Shown piece after piece: positions 17,733-25,137 of a stretch of DNA of 64,000 nucleotides. The notes beneath the pieces were generated by a model. That model saw nothing but the letters and a program-made list of their open reading frames with translations. It made no database searches and had not been told where the DNA came from. The position numbers and the translations under genes are program-made. The stretch's first letter is position 1. Each line of letters starts with the position of its first letter. The DNA is from Lactococcus allomyrinae (GTDB lineage: Bacteria > Bacillota > Bacilli > Lactobacillales > Streptococcaceae). The stretch lies in NCBI RefSeq assembly GCF_003627095.1, contig NZ_CP032627.1, positions 1,860,001 to 1,924,000 on the forward strand, given 5' to 3'.

Positions 17733-17963
17733 TTATAGAAAATCGTCAATACTCATCTGGCCATCCTCTTTTTCTGCCACTTCATGAAGTAAGGCTTCCA
17801 TTGCTTTAACTTTATAATTTTCTAGGGCGGTCACATCAAGATAATATTCAATCGCAAGACTTAACAAATCAATTTGTGTTTTATTTGTTGCGAGCTTCAA
17901 GATTTTCAGTTTTTCGTGTGCTTCAGCCGTGATTTTCACGGAAATTTCAGGTACTTTTGTCAT
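17733..17963 (-). CDS. Ribbon-helix-helix-like small protein
   Basis: 76 residues. The start PEISVKITAEAHEKLKILKLATNKTQIDLL looks like an RHH/MetJ-Arc DNA-binding unit (a beta strand with alternating residues, then two helices); the tail is EDGQMSIDDFL. Such proteins regulate plasmid partition, mobilisation or antitoxin genes. It is upstream of, and adjacent to, the HTH gene at 17020. Confidence 0.6.
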   Translation of the reverse strand: MTKVPEISVKITAEAHEKLKILKLATNKTQIDLLSLAIEYYLDVTALENYKVKAMEALLHEVAEKEDGQMSIDDFL

Positions 17964-18006
17964 TTTCTGCCTCTTTATTTATGCTGTCTTTTGGTATAAT
18001 AAGGTT

Positions 18007-18318
18007 ATGAAAAATTATATTTTGTATATCACTTGTGAACCTAAAAAGTCTCATCAATTTCCTAGTTTTGAAGAAAATCATTGGGAACGACTTTTTAAAC
18101 ATCATGCTTTCGAGTGTCAACGTATTGAGCTCAGTCCTTTTGATTTCGGAATTCCCTTGGAACAGACTGTCATTATCCAGACAGATGCCCCTCAGTCTGA
18201 AATAGAGGTATGGCTCTCTAATTGGGCTTCAACTGTTGAAAAACCATTTTATTTAGTCAATCAACTTGGAGAAAACTATGCAACTAACAATCCAAGACTT
18301 ACCAAATCTCTTCAGTAA
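18007..18318 (+). CDS. Hypothetical protein, 103 aa, possibly leaderless
   Basis: The frame from ATG at 18007 (MKNYILYITCEPKKSHQF) is preferred to the longer one from 17929, which overlaps the divergent RHH gene. It is soluble and unrecognised. A perfect TATAAT (17995-18000) ends 6 bases before the ATG, so a transcript from it would start at or near the ATG. No usable ribosome binding site fits between them. It is one of few plus-strand genes in this part. Confidence 0.5.
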   Translation: MKNYILYITCEPKKSHQFPSFEENHWERLFKHHAFECQRIELSPFDFGIPLEQTVIIQTDAPQSEIEVWLSNWASTVEKPFYLVNQLGENYATNNPRLTKSLQ

Positions 18319-18323
18319 GTTAG

Positions 18324-18515
18324 CTATTTTCCATAGTTCTCAAAAATTCCTTTCGATTCTTTAAAATCTTTGATTGTTTCCTCAAAGTTGAAGCTCTCAA
18401 ATTCTTCTTCCGTTAAATCTAAATCAAATCCTGGTCCGTCGCCTTCTGCTGGACTATAACCCACTCGCCAAACTCCTGCTGGTTTTGGGTCTCTAAACGC
18501 TCTGACTATTTTCAT
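18324..18515 (-). CDS. Hypothetical 63-aa protein, copy 2 of a tandem duplicate
   Basis: Begins MKIVRAFRDPKPAGVWRVGY, and shares about 50 of its first 55 residues with the gene at 18595-18795. Acidic second half (DLDLTEEEFESFNFEETIKDF). No recognised domain. The 5' leader is also duplicated, including a short hairpin GCTG...CAGC. Confidence 0.6.
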   Translation of the reverse strand: MKIVRAFRDPKPAGVWRVGYSPAEGDGPGFDLDLTEEEFESFNFEETIKDFKESKGIFENYGK

Positions 18516-18840
18516 TTTGTTTTCTCACTTTCATTTCTAGGCTGGGTTTTCAACTCAGCTTTTATTTTTCTACTTCAGGTGTAAAAATGTAATATTACAC
18601 TTTTTCTGAGGGCTGATGAGTAAATATTCCTTTTTTAAGTTCAAAATCTTTGATTGTTTCCTCAAAGTTGAAGCTCTTTAATTCTTCTTCTGTTAAATCT
18701 AAATCAAATCCTGGCCCGTTGCCTTCACCTGGTCTATAACTCACTCGCCAAACTCCTGCTGGTTTTGGGTCTCTAAACGCTCTGACTATTTTCATTTTGT
18801 TTTCTCACTTTCATTTCTAGGCTGGGCTTTCAACTCAGCT
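18516..18840 (-). repeat. Tandem duplication of gene plus leader (with 18324-18575)
   Basis: The block 18324-18575 (gene and leader) is repeated at 18595-18845 with small changes. Both leaders contain AAAGCTGAGTTGAAAACCC and GAAAGTGAGAAAACAAAATG. The 3' ends of the two genes differ, so the copies have begun to diverge. Confidence 0.7.
18595..18795 (-). CDS. Hypothetical 66-aa protein, copy 1 of a tandem duplicate
   Basis: Paralogue of 18324-18515: same start (MKIVRAFRDPKPAGVWRV) and same core (GPGFDLDLTEEELKSFNFE), but a different C-terminus (KKGIFTHQPSEKV). Unrecognised soluble acidic protein. Confidence 0.6.
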   Translation of the reverse strand: MKIVRAFRDPKPAGVWRVSYRPGEGNGPGFDLDLTEEELKSFNFEETIKDFELKKGIFTHQPSEKV

Positions 18841-18897
18841 TTTATTTACTTATTCCACCACCAATTATATGAATTGTGGCAAAGACTAATATTTTTA

Positions 18898-19062
18898 TCA
18901 AAATATAACTAAAAAAACTGCACCTCCTATTTCAAAATTTGCTTTCCAATAATTTTTCCAAGTGAAACTTGCCTTGTACTTATTCGAAGTACTTATAACA
19001 AAGGTTGTAAAAATTATAAAAAGCCAAAATCCTACGGACAGTACGAAAACAATGTTGTTCAC
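18898..19062 (-). CDS. 54-aa membrane protein coupled to the nuclease gene
   Basis: The GTG start at 19062 overlaps the TGA of the nuclease gene (AAGTGAAC) and has GGAG about 13 bases upstream. The product starts MNNIVFVLSVGFWLF, has one strong membrane helix, a middle STSNKYKASFTWKNYWKA segment and a second hydrophobic end. It is too short for a standard ORF search. Tight coupling to a membrane-anchored nuclease suggests a partner or inhibitor, but nothing in the sequence proves this. Confidence 0.5.
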   Translation of the reverse strand: MNNIVFVLSVGFWLFIIFTTFVISTSNKYKASFTWKNYWKANFEIGGAVFLVIF

Positions 19063-19910
19063 TTCGCTTTTACCTCTCCTGTCTGATAATCAATTAGCAA
19101 ATTAGGAGCTGTGTTTTCAAGAACAACTTCTGTCACACTGTTAACTGTTTTCTCAAATGGACTTCCCAATTTAATTTGAATCAGTTTACCTTGCGAGTCA
19201 AGCCCGACATAATCTAATTTGATTTGACGAGCCACCAACTCACTTCCCTGATAAATAGGTGTGACCTTGTAGTCAAGATACTCATTAGGGTTCCGTGCTA
19301 GCCAATGATCTAAACGGTTTTCATAATAGAGCATCGCTTTATCATTTGAATCATTCATACTATCATAATTTCCTTGATTAACCCAGGCGGTTTCTGTTAT
19401 CAAGTTTTTAGGCTCATCATTGAGTCCTGAAAATTGATAACCAACTAAATGTCCACGGTTCATAACCCACGCAGATTTTCCCTTTTCGTAAGGGAGCTTA
19501 TAATTATGCCATCCTGATGGATCATAAGTCAACTGTGCTTCCCTCTTCTCTGTTGGTTCATCGCTATTTTTAAGTTGGATATGAGCATAAGTCGCACGTC
19601 CCAAAATATCAAGTTTACCTAAGACAAGCTCTTTTTTCTTTTCAAAAGGGAGAATATCTTTATCAGCTGAACGATCTGCAGCTTGCTTTGTTCCTGGTAA
19701 TTTTATTCCTGGGAGCTTAATGCTCTGTACTTTTTGATCAACTTTCTGTGTAACATTTTGTTTGTCCACAAACTGTCTGAACGGCGTAACATGACGATAA
19801 CAATAATTCCAAATCGTTAATACAAAGAAAATTGCTAAACCGATTGATAAGATGACTTTCAAGAGCCATAGCAAACAACCACTAAAACATCCTTTTGTTT
19901 CTTTTTTCAA
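19059..19910 (-). CDS. EndA-like membrane-anchored DNA/RNA non-specific nuclease
   Basis: 283 residues. An N-terminal signal anchor (about residues 12-33) places the enzyme outside the cell. The beta-beta-alpha-metal nuclease core shows NRGHLVGYQFSG (Asn151-His154), where the family usually has DRGH, then LNDEPKNLITETAWVNQGNYD with the metal-binding Asn. The closest known types are streptococcal EndA and streptodornase-like nucleases. In the transfer region it may process incoming or competitor DNA. It is coupled to a 54-aa membrane protein downstream. Confidence 0.85.
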   Translation of the reverse strand: MKKETKGCFSGCLLWLLKVILSIGLAIFFVLTIWNYCYRHVTPFRQFVDKQNVTQKVDQKVQSIKLPGIKLPGTKQAADRSADKDILPFEKKKELVLGKLDILGRATYAHIQLKNSDEPTEKREAQLTYDPSGWHNYKLPYEKGKSAWVMNRGHLVGYQFSGLNDEPKNLITETAWVNQGNYDSMNDSNDKAMLYYENRLDHWLARNPNEYLDYKVTPIYQGSELVARQIKLDYVGLDSQGKLIQIKLGSPFEKTVNSVTEVVLENTAPNLLIDYQTGEVKAK

Positions 19911-20040
19911 ATTTCTCCTTTTCTACTCATTTATTTTTCTATTTATCTTTTTTTCTATTATTTTATTCATTCACTTGATTTTACTGACTTTTCATCAAAA
20001 AATAATCAAAAGGTTTTTAGCTTACCTCAAACTGTCCGTC

Positions 20041-20340
20041 TAGCGGATCGGTGTGACACTACCTAACAGAACACGATTTTCGGTGCCCTATGGTCTAATT
20101 CCCACGGTCTCTGTCTCACTCAGATCCGCATACGACGCTGTACCCGCCCGTTACGTAGTCACTTTGATTAGCAGGGGAATAGATATTAAGTTTTCAATGA
20201 ACGGTAGGGTAGAGGGCATTCTTTTTGTCCTTTCGAGCACTTTTGAAATTGCTTTAAACTCATGTTTTAGACAATGATTAAGATGTTTAACTCTAGCCGT
20301 TACGAAGTTTACTGATTGTGAGAAGCATTGATTTTGCAAA
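20041..20340. other. Structured non-coding stretch, possible oriT or RNA
   Basis: About 120 bases (20041-20160) are clearly more GC-rich than the surroundings and contain no convincing gene. GCGGATC (20043-20049) and GATCCGC (20123-20129) form an inverted repeat enclosing smaller repeats such as GTGTGACAC. The following 180 bases are AT-richer. A 62-codon minus-strand frame (20151-20339) has no ribosome binding site. Position beside replication and nuclease genes fits an origin of transfer or a small RNA. Confidence 0.35.
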
Positions 20341-20378
20341 TCAGCAAAACCAAGTGAATGAATGATTTTTGATAAGAC

Positions 20379-20714
20379 TCAGCGATACTTTTCAGGAAGA
20401 TAGAAATAATATTCTCGCCAAGCAAGTCCTGTAGTCAGCAAACGTTGTCCCATTTCTCTACGCTTTGCAACAAGTACACCGTTAATTGCTATCGTCTTAA
20501 TGACGGGAAAAATCTCTTCAAATTCTGTCACTTTCTGAAAGACTTCGCCATCAAGCAGCAAGTCTTCTATAAAGAAATGAGACTTTAGAATGCCATGATG
20601 GCCATTATACAAACGTACTGTAGCGTGCTTTGTCGCAGCAAAGGCGGTAAGAAATTGTTTATTAACATCAACTGATTTATATTTGGGGTTAGGAATTGCG
20701 GAAATGTAGGTCAT
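20379..20714 (-). CDS. Hypothetical protein, 111 aa
   Basis: Soluble protein beginning MTYISAIPNPKYKSVDVNKQ with AAGGAG upstream. The middle (ATKHATVRLYNGHHGILKSHF) and end (GLAWREYYFYLPEKYR) contain no motif that I recognise. It lies 30 bases downstream of the DnaD-like gene and is probably in its operon. Confidence 0.55.
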   Translation of the reverse strand: MTYISAIPNPKYKSVDVNKQFLTAFAATKHATVRLYNGHHGILKSHFFIEDLLLDGEVFQKVTEFEEIFPVIKTIAINGVLVAKRREMGQRLLTTGLAWREYYFYLPEKYR

Positions 20715-20744
20715 GTTGTCTCCTTATAATATATTTTGTGCTGT

Positions 20745-21563
20745 CTAATTGTTATTCCACGGGCCATCCATTGGGATAGTAATACCTTTTTCTTTCATCT
20801 TTTGTAGTTCTTTTGTATCTTGTAGTTTTTGTAGTTGCCGCTTTTGCGCATCTAATTGGTATTTGGCATATTGTTTTTTCATATTATTTACAAGATACTG
20901 TACAAAATAATCAGGATTAACCAGATGCTCTTGTGTAAATTCCCAAGCTATACTAAATCGGAGTTTGACATCGTAAGGATCAGCTCCTTCTTTGAATTCC
21001 CTGATGAACTCATCTTTCATTTCTTGACGATCGTCGTCTCCAAGCAAATCATTTCCGTTCTCATTGACGACTTCAAAACTATCTATCGTGTTAAATTCTG
21101 CTTCAAACACCATTTTTGCAGCCTCAGAATAAGCTTTTGTTAATTCATCTTGTTCTGCTTCAAGTTCTGGTGCTTCTGTATTTGTTACCAATTCTGGTGG
21201 AATAGTTTTGACGGGTTCTTCATGAAGCGTCCAAAGAGTTCCGTATTCAAATTCTTTTCCTGACTTGGATACGCCCTTAACTGTGGTATATTGTCCTTTT
21301 TCATCTCGAATTCGTTCTTTGGTAATATAACCGTAGGCTTGCAATTCTTTCCAAATACGATTAAATTTGGTTTTCCCAGCTTTCCCATGCTTCATAATCT
21401 CACTTTTGTAGAAAATCCATTCAGGGTTATTGTTGCTTCTTAACATCTGTGTGAGAACACCAATGTGTTCCCAATCCAATCTAGCATCATCAAGAATATC
21501 TTCATCAACGAGTGCATAGTGTTTTTTCCGAATAATGCGGACGGCTTCTTCCATTTCTGACAT
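20745..21563 (-). CDS. DnaD-like replication initiation protein
   Basis: 272 residues. The N-terminal 110 residues form a winged-helix domain like those of phage and plasmid replisome organisers (ARLDWEHIGVLTQMLRSNN, then FYKSEIMKHGKAGKTKFN and WKELQAYGYITKERI). A central acidic linker is followed by a helical C-terminal region (about 165-260) with DnaD-like spacing. It probably supports replication of the mobile element. It is just downstream of the tRNA-like cluster, which could be its leader. Confidence 0.65.
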   Translation of the reverse strand: MSEMEEAVRIIRKKHYALVDEDILDDARLDWEHIGVLTQMLRSNNNPEWIFYKSEIMKHGKAGKTKFNRIWKELQAYGYITKERIRDEKGQYTTVKGVSKSGKEFEYGTLWTLHEEPVKTIPPELVTNTEAPELEAEQDELTKAYSEAAKMVFEAEFNTIDSFEVVNENGNDLLGDDDRQEMKDEFIREFKEGADPYDVKLRFSIAWEFTQEHLVNPDYFVQYLVNNMKKQYAKYQLDAQKRQLQKLQDTKELQKMKEKGITIPMDGPWNNN

Positions 21564-21613
21564 AATATTTTCTCCATTTTATATTTTGCTCCCTGCCAAA
21601 GGAGTAATTTAAC

Positions 21614-21675
21614 TCAATCATAAAGAGTCGAACCTTGTTCGTCATTCTGCCTCCATTCACAGAGTTGATGATTGA
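21614..21675 (-). other. tRNA-like element 3
   Basis: The perfect 8-bp pairing TCAATCAT/ATGATTGA encloses a T-arm-like AAGGTTCGACTCTTT next to the 3' strand. Counting as a tRNA, position 8 is T and the T-loop is TTCGACT. The interior is about 10 bases short of a full tRNA. Confidence 0.45.
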
Positions 21676-21705
21676 AAAATGCAGCACAAACTCATAAGTC
21701 TGCTA

Positions 21706-21752
21706 TACAGAATGTGGGAATCGAACCCAAAAACAGCCGCTCTGCATTCTGT
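21706..21752 (-). other. tRNA-like element 2
   Basis: Acceptor-like stem ACAGAAT/ATTCTGT (7-8 bp, perfect) directly flanks the T-arm GGGTTCGATTCCC. A D-arm-like GCAGAGCGGCTG follows the 5' strand, but there is no anticodon arm (47 nt in total). An outer pairing GTCTGC/GCAGAC (21698-21703, 21770-21775) encloses it. Confidence 0.45.
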
Positions 21753-21830
21753 GGTTGACGTATTGTTTGGCAGACCAACACGTCGAAGTCGTTTTATGTC
21801 AGAAATATGGGATTGTACGACGCAGCCCAA

Positions 21831-21920
21831 TTAACCTTGCAGGAGTTGAACCTGCGTTACTCACACCTCAGTTAAGACATTCAACCACTGTGAGCTTCTC
21901 CAGAGAAAGGCCAAAAATTA
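21831..21920 (-). other. tRNA-like element 1
   Basis: About 90 nt. TAATTTT can pair with AAGGTTA (two G-U pairs). The T-arm GCAGG-TTCAACT-CCTGC is perfect. CAGTGGTTGAATG resembles the D-loop of tRNA-Ser. I could not fold a normal anticodon arm, so this is not called a functional tRNA. Confidence 0.4.
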
Positions 21921-21924
21921 TTTT

Positions 21925-22113
21925 TTAATGGTAACTATGAGTCATCATTTGTATTGCTACTTTTGTTTCCACAATAAGCCAACCAATGAGCCATAAGGGG
22001 ACCAAAATGGGTAAAACTATAATCATAACCAGTAAGAGCGAAAACCCCATTAAACCACTTAAATGAACTTCATCATCATAAGGCATTTCATCAAAATCTA
22101 AAATCATTACCAA
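21925..22113 (-). CDS. Small membrane protein, 62 aa
   Basis: An acidic N-terminus (MILDFDEMPYDDEVHL) precedes one long hydrophobic stretch (about residues 22-50) that could be one or two helices. Unrecognised. It follows the 48-aa gene in the same direction and precedes the tRNA-like cluster. Confidence 0.45.
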   Translation of the reverse strand: MVMILDFDEMPYDDEVHLSGLMGFSLLLVMIIVLPILVPLWLIGWLIVETKVAIQMMTHSYH

Positions 22114-22134
22114 ACCTTTTTTTCTGCATTTATC

Positions 22135-22281
22135 CTAAGAAAATACAATCCCTCTGTACTTCCAACCTTCTGAAAATGCAAGTTTTAGAAATCGTTGATC
22201 TGCTTCACGGGCATTTCCCGCATAAAGAGAAAACTTAAAATCTTTCCCCTGATAACTGAATTCTCCATAATATTTGAGCAT
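22135..22281 (-). CDS. Hypothetical 48-aa protein
   Basis: ATG at 22281 has AGGAAGAGG about 8 bases upstream. The product is MLKYYGEFSYQG... ending SEGWKYRGIVFS, soluble, with mixed charge, unrecognised. It begins 16 bases after the repaired end of the preceding gene, which supports both frames. Confidence 0.5.
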   Translation of the reverse strand: MLKYYGEFSYQGKDFKFSLYAGNAREADQRFLKLAFSEGWKYRGIVFS

Positions 22282-22296
22282 CTTATTTTCCTCTTC

Positions 22297-22736
22297 CTAT
22301 TTTTCCTCAACTCCATAGCACCATGTTTTAGCAAAGAGGTTTTGGTGCTCAATTCTTTGGTACATATCAATAGCTGGTGTGAAGCCCAACCAGTCCCTCA
22401 CTTCTTGAGGTAAATCTTTGTCAATAAAGATTGCCCCAACCACCAGTTCTCTTTTTGGCGTGCTTTGATAAAGTCTGCTATGAATTCGGGAGTTGTTTCT
22501 AATTCTTGGTCAAGTTCACTACGATTGGGAACTTTTAGTGTCTTAGTGTTTTGTGCAAGTTTAAAACCCTTGAATAACACTTCTTGAATTTTGTCGTATT
22601 GAAGCTCAAAATATTCGTTAAGAACTTCTTGAGTATTATCCATATTTTCTCTCAAACGTTGAAGTTCTTGAGAGTAAAGCTCTTTGGTCAAAACAAGTTT
22701 TTCAATATCCTCTTTACTTATTTTTTCTAAGTCCAT
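22297..22736 (-). pseudogene. Hypothetical gene with a frameshift near 22440
   Basis: The first frame (22398-22736) encodes 112 residues starting MDLEKISKEDIEKLVLTKE, mostly helical and charged, with a late KARQKENWWLG. From there the other frame reads on without interruption: AIFIDKDLPQEVRDWLGF to WCYGVEEK, stopping at 22297, 16 bases before the next gene. One extra G in the GGGG run would give about 146 residues. The fit of the repaired end to the next ribosome binding site favours one original gene. Confidence 0.5.
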
Positions 22737-22863
22737 TAAATATCCATCTCCTTTTTCCCAGAGAATACAATCAGCTTTTTATTCATACTCAAGCCTTTCT
22801 CTGTGTCGTTCTATCAATCAAACAAGCGATTTCTGAGCCGTTTAAGTTGTATTTCATCTGTCA

Positions 22864-23028
22864 TTATTTCTTCTTCTCCAACTTCTTATAATTTTTTTCG
22901 TAAAGTTCTGCTTTGCTCCCATAAGGCATTTTAAATTGTTCAGCATCTTTTTTTGTTGGAAAATAATATTCTTTAAATGAACGAGAATTATTAAAAGCAG
23001 AACCATTAATTCTTACAACATAAGTCAT
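22864..23028 (-). CDS. Hypothetical 54-aa protein
   Basis: ATG at 23028, with AGGGGGG 12 bases upstream. Encodes MTYVVRINGSAFNNSRSFKE...ending KKLEKKK; small, basic, unrecognised. Its stop overlaps the ATG of a 16-codon frame (AATAATGA), and a further 14-codon frame ends TAATG on the start of the next gene, so very short coupled frames fill 22736-22866. Confidence 0.45.
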   Translation of the reverse strand: MTYVVRINGSAFNNSRSFKEYYFPTKKDAEQFKMPYGSKAELYEKNYKKLEKKK

Positions 23029-23046
23029 GCCATACTGACCCCCCTT

Positions 23047-23113
23047 TAAATTTTAGTAACAAAAAAGAGAATAGACTAACATCTATTCTCAACTTTTTCG
23101 TTACTAAAATTTA
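23047..23113. repeat. Long imperfect palindrome
   Basis: Outer arms TAAATTTTAGTAAC (23047-23060) and GTTACTAAAATTTA (23100-23113) are perfect. Inner arms GAGAATAGA/TCTATTCTC (23067-23075, 23082-23090) are also perfect, joined by A and T runs. It lies where the accessory genes stop and the core begins, so it may be a bidirectional terminator or an element end. Confidence 0.6.
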
Positions 23114-23217
23114 ATATTTGTCCAAACCCTTGGTATTACTAGATTTTTGATTTTTCTACAAACTCTAGACGGTTACTTTACAATGTTTTCGGGTGTGTCA
23201 TGGTTTTTTCTATAAAA

Positions 23218-23250
23218 AAAGTTACTGACAGAAATTCTGTCAGTAACTTT
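23218..23250. terminator. Bidirectional terminator after the lipoprotein gene
   Basis: AAAGTTACTGACAGAA pairs with TTCTGTCAGTAACTTT. Runs of T or A on both sides allow either direction. It is almost the same hairpin as at 23981-24011. Confidence 0.75.
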
Positions 23251-23259
23251 CATCATAGC

Positions 23260-23883
23260 TTACGAATTCGGACTTGTTGTATCATTACTTATCTTGTAAA
23301 AAAATGACATTGGGTTAGTATCAAATATTTCCAAACCCTCATCATCTGAAGTTATTGCAAATCTATCTTTTGTCCTATCTGTTTTATCCGTTTGTGAAGA
23401 ATTTGCAAAAGTTGGCGAGCTGTTAGCCGCAGCAAACATGAAGCCCATGTGTTTTCCAAGATTCACAGCATCAGCAATAATAATCCCATTCTTTGATTGT
23501 GGACCAGATATAACTCTTTGATATTCTGAACTAAAAATGATGGTACCATTTTTCAGAACAGCTTTACCACTTCCGTCAGTAGTTTGCCATGTTCCGTTTA
23601 AAGAAGAATAGTTACCTGTAAGAATTTGTGAACTATTAGCAGCCTCATACTGACTAGTTGAACTTGAACTTATGTCTGAACTTGAACTCGTACTTATACT
23701 TGAAGATTGTGAACTACTGCTTGGGAGACTTTCCTTACTTTTTGTACTTTGTGACGAACTAGTATGCTCAGTTTTTTTACTTTCTTTACTCCCACTACTA
23801 CAAGCTGTTAAAGTCGCTAAAACTCCTAAAAAAATTACAGAAACTGTTACATACTTTTTGATTTTAACAAATTTCCTTTCCAT
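23260..23883 (-). CDS. Ser-rich lipoprotein
   Basis: 207 residues. A signal peptide ends in the lipobox LTACSS, giving lipid attachment at Cys28. A Ser/Thr-rich linker (about 30-85) leads to a small globular domain beginning LTGNYSSLNGTWQTTDGSGKAVLKNG, similar to domains of small lactic acid bacterial lipoproteins (DUF6287-like, tentative). Terminators flank it on both sides, so it is a single-gene unit between the ribosomal operon and the accessory region. Confidence 0.7.
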   Translation of the reverse strand: MERKFVKIKKYVTVSVIFLGVLATLTACSSGSKESKKTEHTSSSQSTKSKESLPSSSSQSSSISTSSSSDISSSSTSQYEAANSSQILTGNYSSLNGTWQTTDGSGKAVLKNGTIIFSSEYQRVISGPQSKNGIIIADAVNLGKHMGFMFAAANSSPTFANSSQTDKTDRTKDRFAITSDDEGLEIFDTNPMSFFYKISNDTTSPNS

Positions 23884-23980
23884 AAATTTCTCCTATTCTT
23901 CAGTTATTATAGCAAATTATTACTTTTATTTCACTCCTTAGAAAACGCTTTCTTTATCATAAGCATTCTATGATACAAAA

Positions 23981-24011
23981 AAATTACTGACAGAAATTCT
24001 GTCAGTAATTT
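23981..24011. terminator. Terminator of the ribosomal operon after rpsN
   Basis: AAATTACTGACAGAA/TTCTGTCAGTAATTT followed by TTTTT; A and T runs on both sides. It closes the operon 27 bases after the rpsN stop. Confidence 0.8.
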
Positions 24012-24037
24012 TTATTCGTTACACGATAATTAACAAA

Positions 24038-24223
24038 TTACCATGATGCTTTTTTAACGCCTGGCAATTGACCTTTGTAAGCCAATTCGCGAAGACAGAT
24101 ACGGCAAAGTTTAAATTTGCGGTAAACTGAATGTGGACGTCCGCAACGTTCGCAACGAGTATAAGCTTGTGTTGAGAATTTTGCAGGGCGTTGGTTTTTA
24201 ACAACCATAGATTTCTTAGCCAT
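24038..24223 (-). CDS. rpsN: Ribosomal protein S14, zinc-binding type
   Basis: 61 residues, small subunit head protein. Two CxxC pairs (CERCGRP and LCRIC) form the zinc site, marking the C+ type. It is the last gene of the cluster here; in most Firmicutes rpsH would follow, but a terminator comes instead. Confidence 0.97.
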
Positions 24224-24241
24224 TTATGTATTCTCCCTATC

Positions 24242-24784
24242 TTATTTAGCGAACGGCATGCCGAGTTTAGCAAGCAATTCACGTGATTCTTCGTCAGTGT
24301 TAGCAGTTGTTACGATAACAATATCCATACCACGAACTTTATCAACATCATCATAGTTGATTTCTGGGAAAATCAATTGTTCTTTCACACCAAGTGTGTA
24401 GTTACCGCGACCGTCAAACGCTTTGTTTGAAACACCGTGGAAGTCACGTACACGTGGGAGTGAAACAGTAACCAATTTGTCCAAGAATTCGAACATACGT
24501 TCGCCACGAAGAGTTACTTTCGCACCGATTGGCATACCTTCACGAAGACGGAAAGCAGCAACTGATTTTTTAGCTTTAGTAATCAATGGTTTTTGACCAG
24601 AGATCAAAGCCAATTCAGCAACAGCTTTATCAAGGTTTTTAGAGTTGTTTACAGCATCTCCAACACCCATGTTGATAACGATTTTATCAACTTTTGGTAC
24701 AGCCATGATTGAAGTGTAATTGAATTGTTCAGTCAACGCTGGTACTACTTCGTTAGTATATTTTTCTTTCAAACGATTAGTCAT
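24242..24784 (-). CDS. rplE: Ribosomal protein L5
   Basis: 180 residues, the normal length. Binds 5S rRNA in the central protuberance. Typical segments are [33 protein letters not shown] and [17 protein letters not shown]. 18 bases upstream of rpsN, downstream of rplX. Confidence 0.98.
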   Translation of the reverse strand: MTNRLKEKYTNEVVPALTEQFNYTSIMAVPKVDKIVINMGVGDAVNNSKNLDKAVAELALISGQKPLITKAKKSVAAFRLREGMPIGAKVTLRGERMFEFLDKLVTVSLPRVRDFHGVSNKAFDGRGNYTLGVKEQLIFPEINYDDVDKVRGMDIVIVTTANTDEESRELLAKLGMPFAK

Positions 24785-24803
24785 ATTATTTCTCCTTTCC
24801 GCC

Positions 24804-25109
24804 TTAGTCTAAAATTTCGCCAGATTTTTTGTTGAAACGAACTTTTTTATCGTCAACAACTTTGTAACCTACACGACCAGCAACACCATTTTTATCGAGC
24901 ACTTGCACGTTAGAAACGTGGATAGGTGCTTCAATTTCAAGAATTGCGCCATTAGGATTTACAGCGTTAGGTTTTTGGTGTTTCTTCATGATAGCAACAC
25001 CTTCAACAACGACTTTATTCAATTTTGGCAAAGCTTTGAGGACTTTACCAGTAGTTCCGCGATCTTTACCTGCGATAACTTTAACTGTATCACCAGTTTT
25101 TACAAACAT
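24804..25109 (-). CDS. rplX: Ribosomal protein L24
   Basis: 101 residues from ATG at 25109 ([18 protein letters not shown]), chosen because GAAAGGA lies upstream and the family starts here; the longer frame from 25133 runs into a hairpin. The KOW motif is [18 protein letters not shown]24 starts assembly of the large subunit. It has its own promoter in the gap to rplN. Confidence 0.97.
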   Translation of the reverse strand: MFVKTGDTVKVIAGKDRGTTGKVLKALPKLNKVVVEGVAIMKKHQKPNAVNPNGAILEIEAPIHVSNVQVLDKNGVAGRVGYKVVDDKKVRFNKKSGEILD

Positions 25110-25137
25110 GTCTATTTCCTTTCTTACGCCCAAAGGG

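Noticed and set aside
20053-20339. Overlapping 74- and 62-codon frames
   Set aside because: No ribosome binding sites; the region looks structured and non-coding.
20280-20345. IS6-family (ISS1-like) end
   Set aside because: A superficial likeness to TTTGCAAA terminal sequences, but no matching inverted repeat or transposase fragment.
21600-21920. Normal tRNA genes
   Set aside because: Tried to fold; T-arms are good but anticodon arms are missing or wrong, so reported only as tRNA-like.
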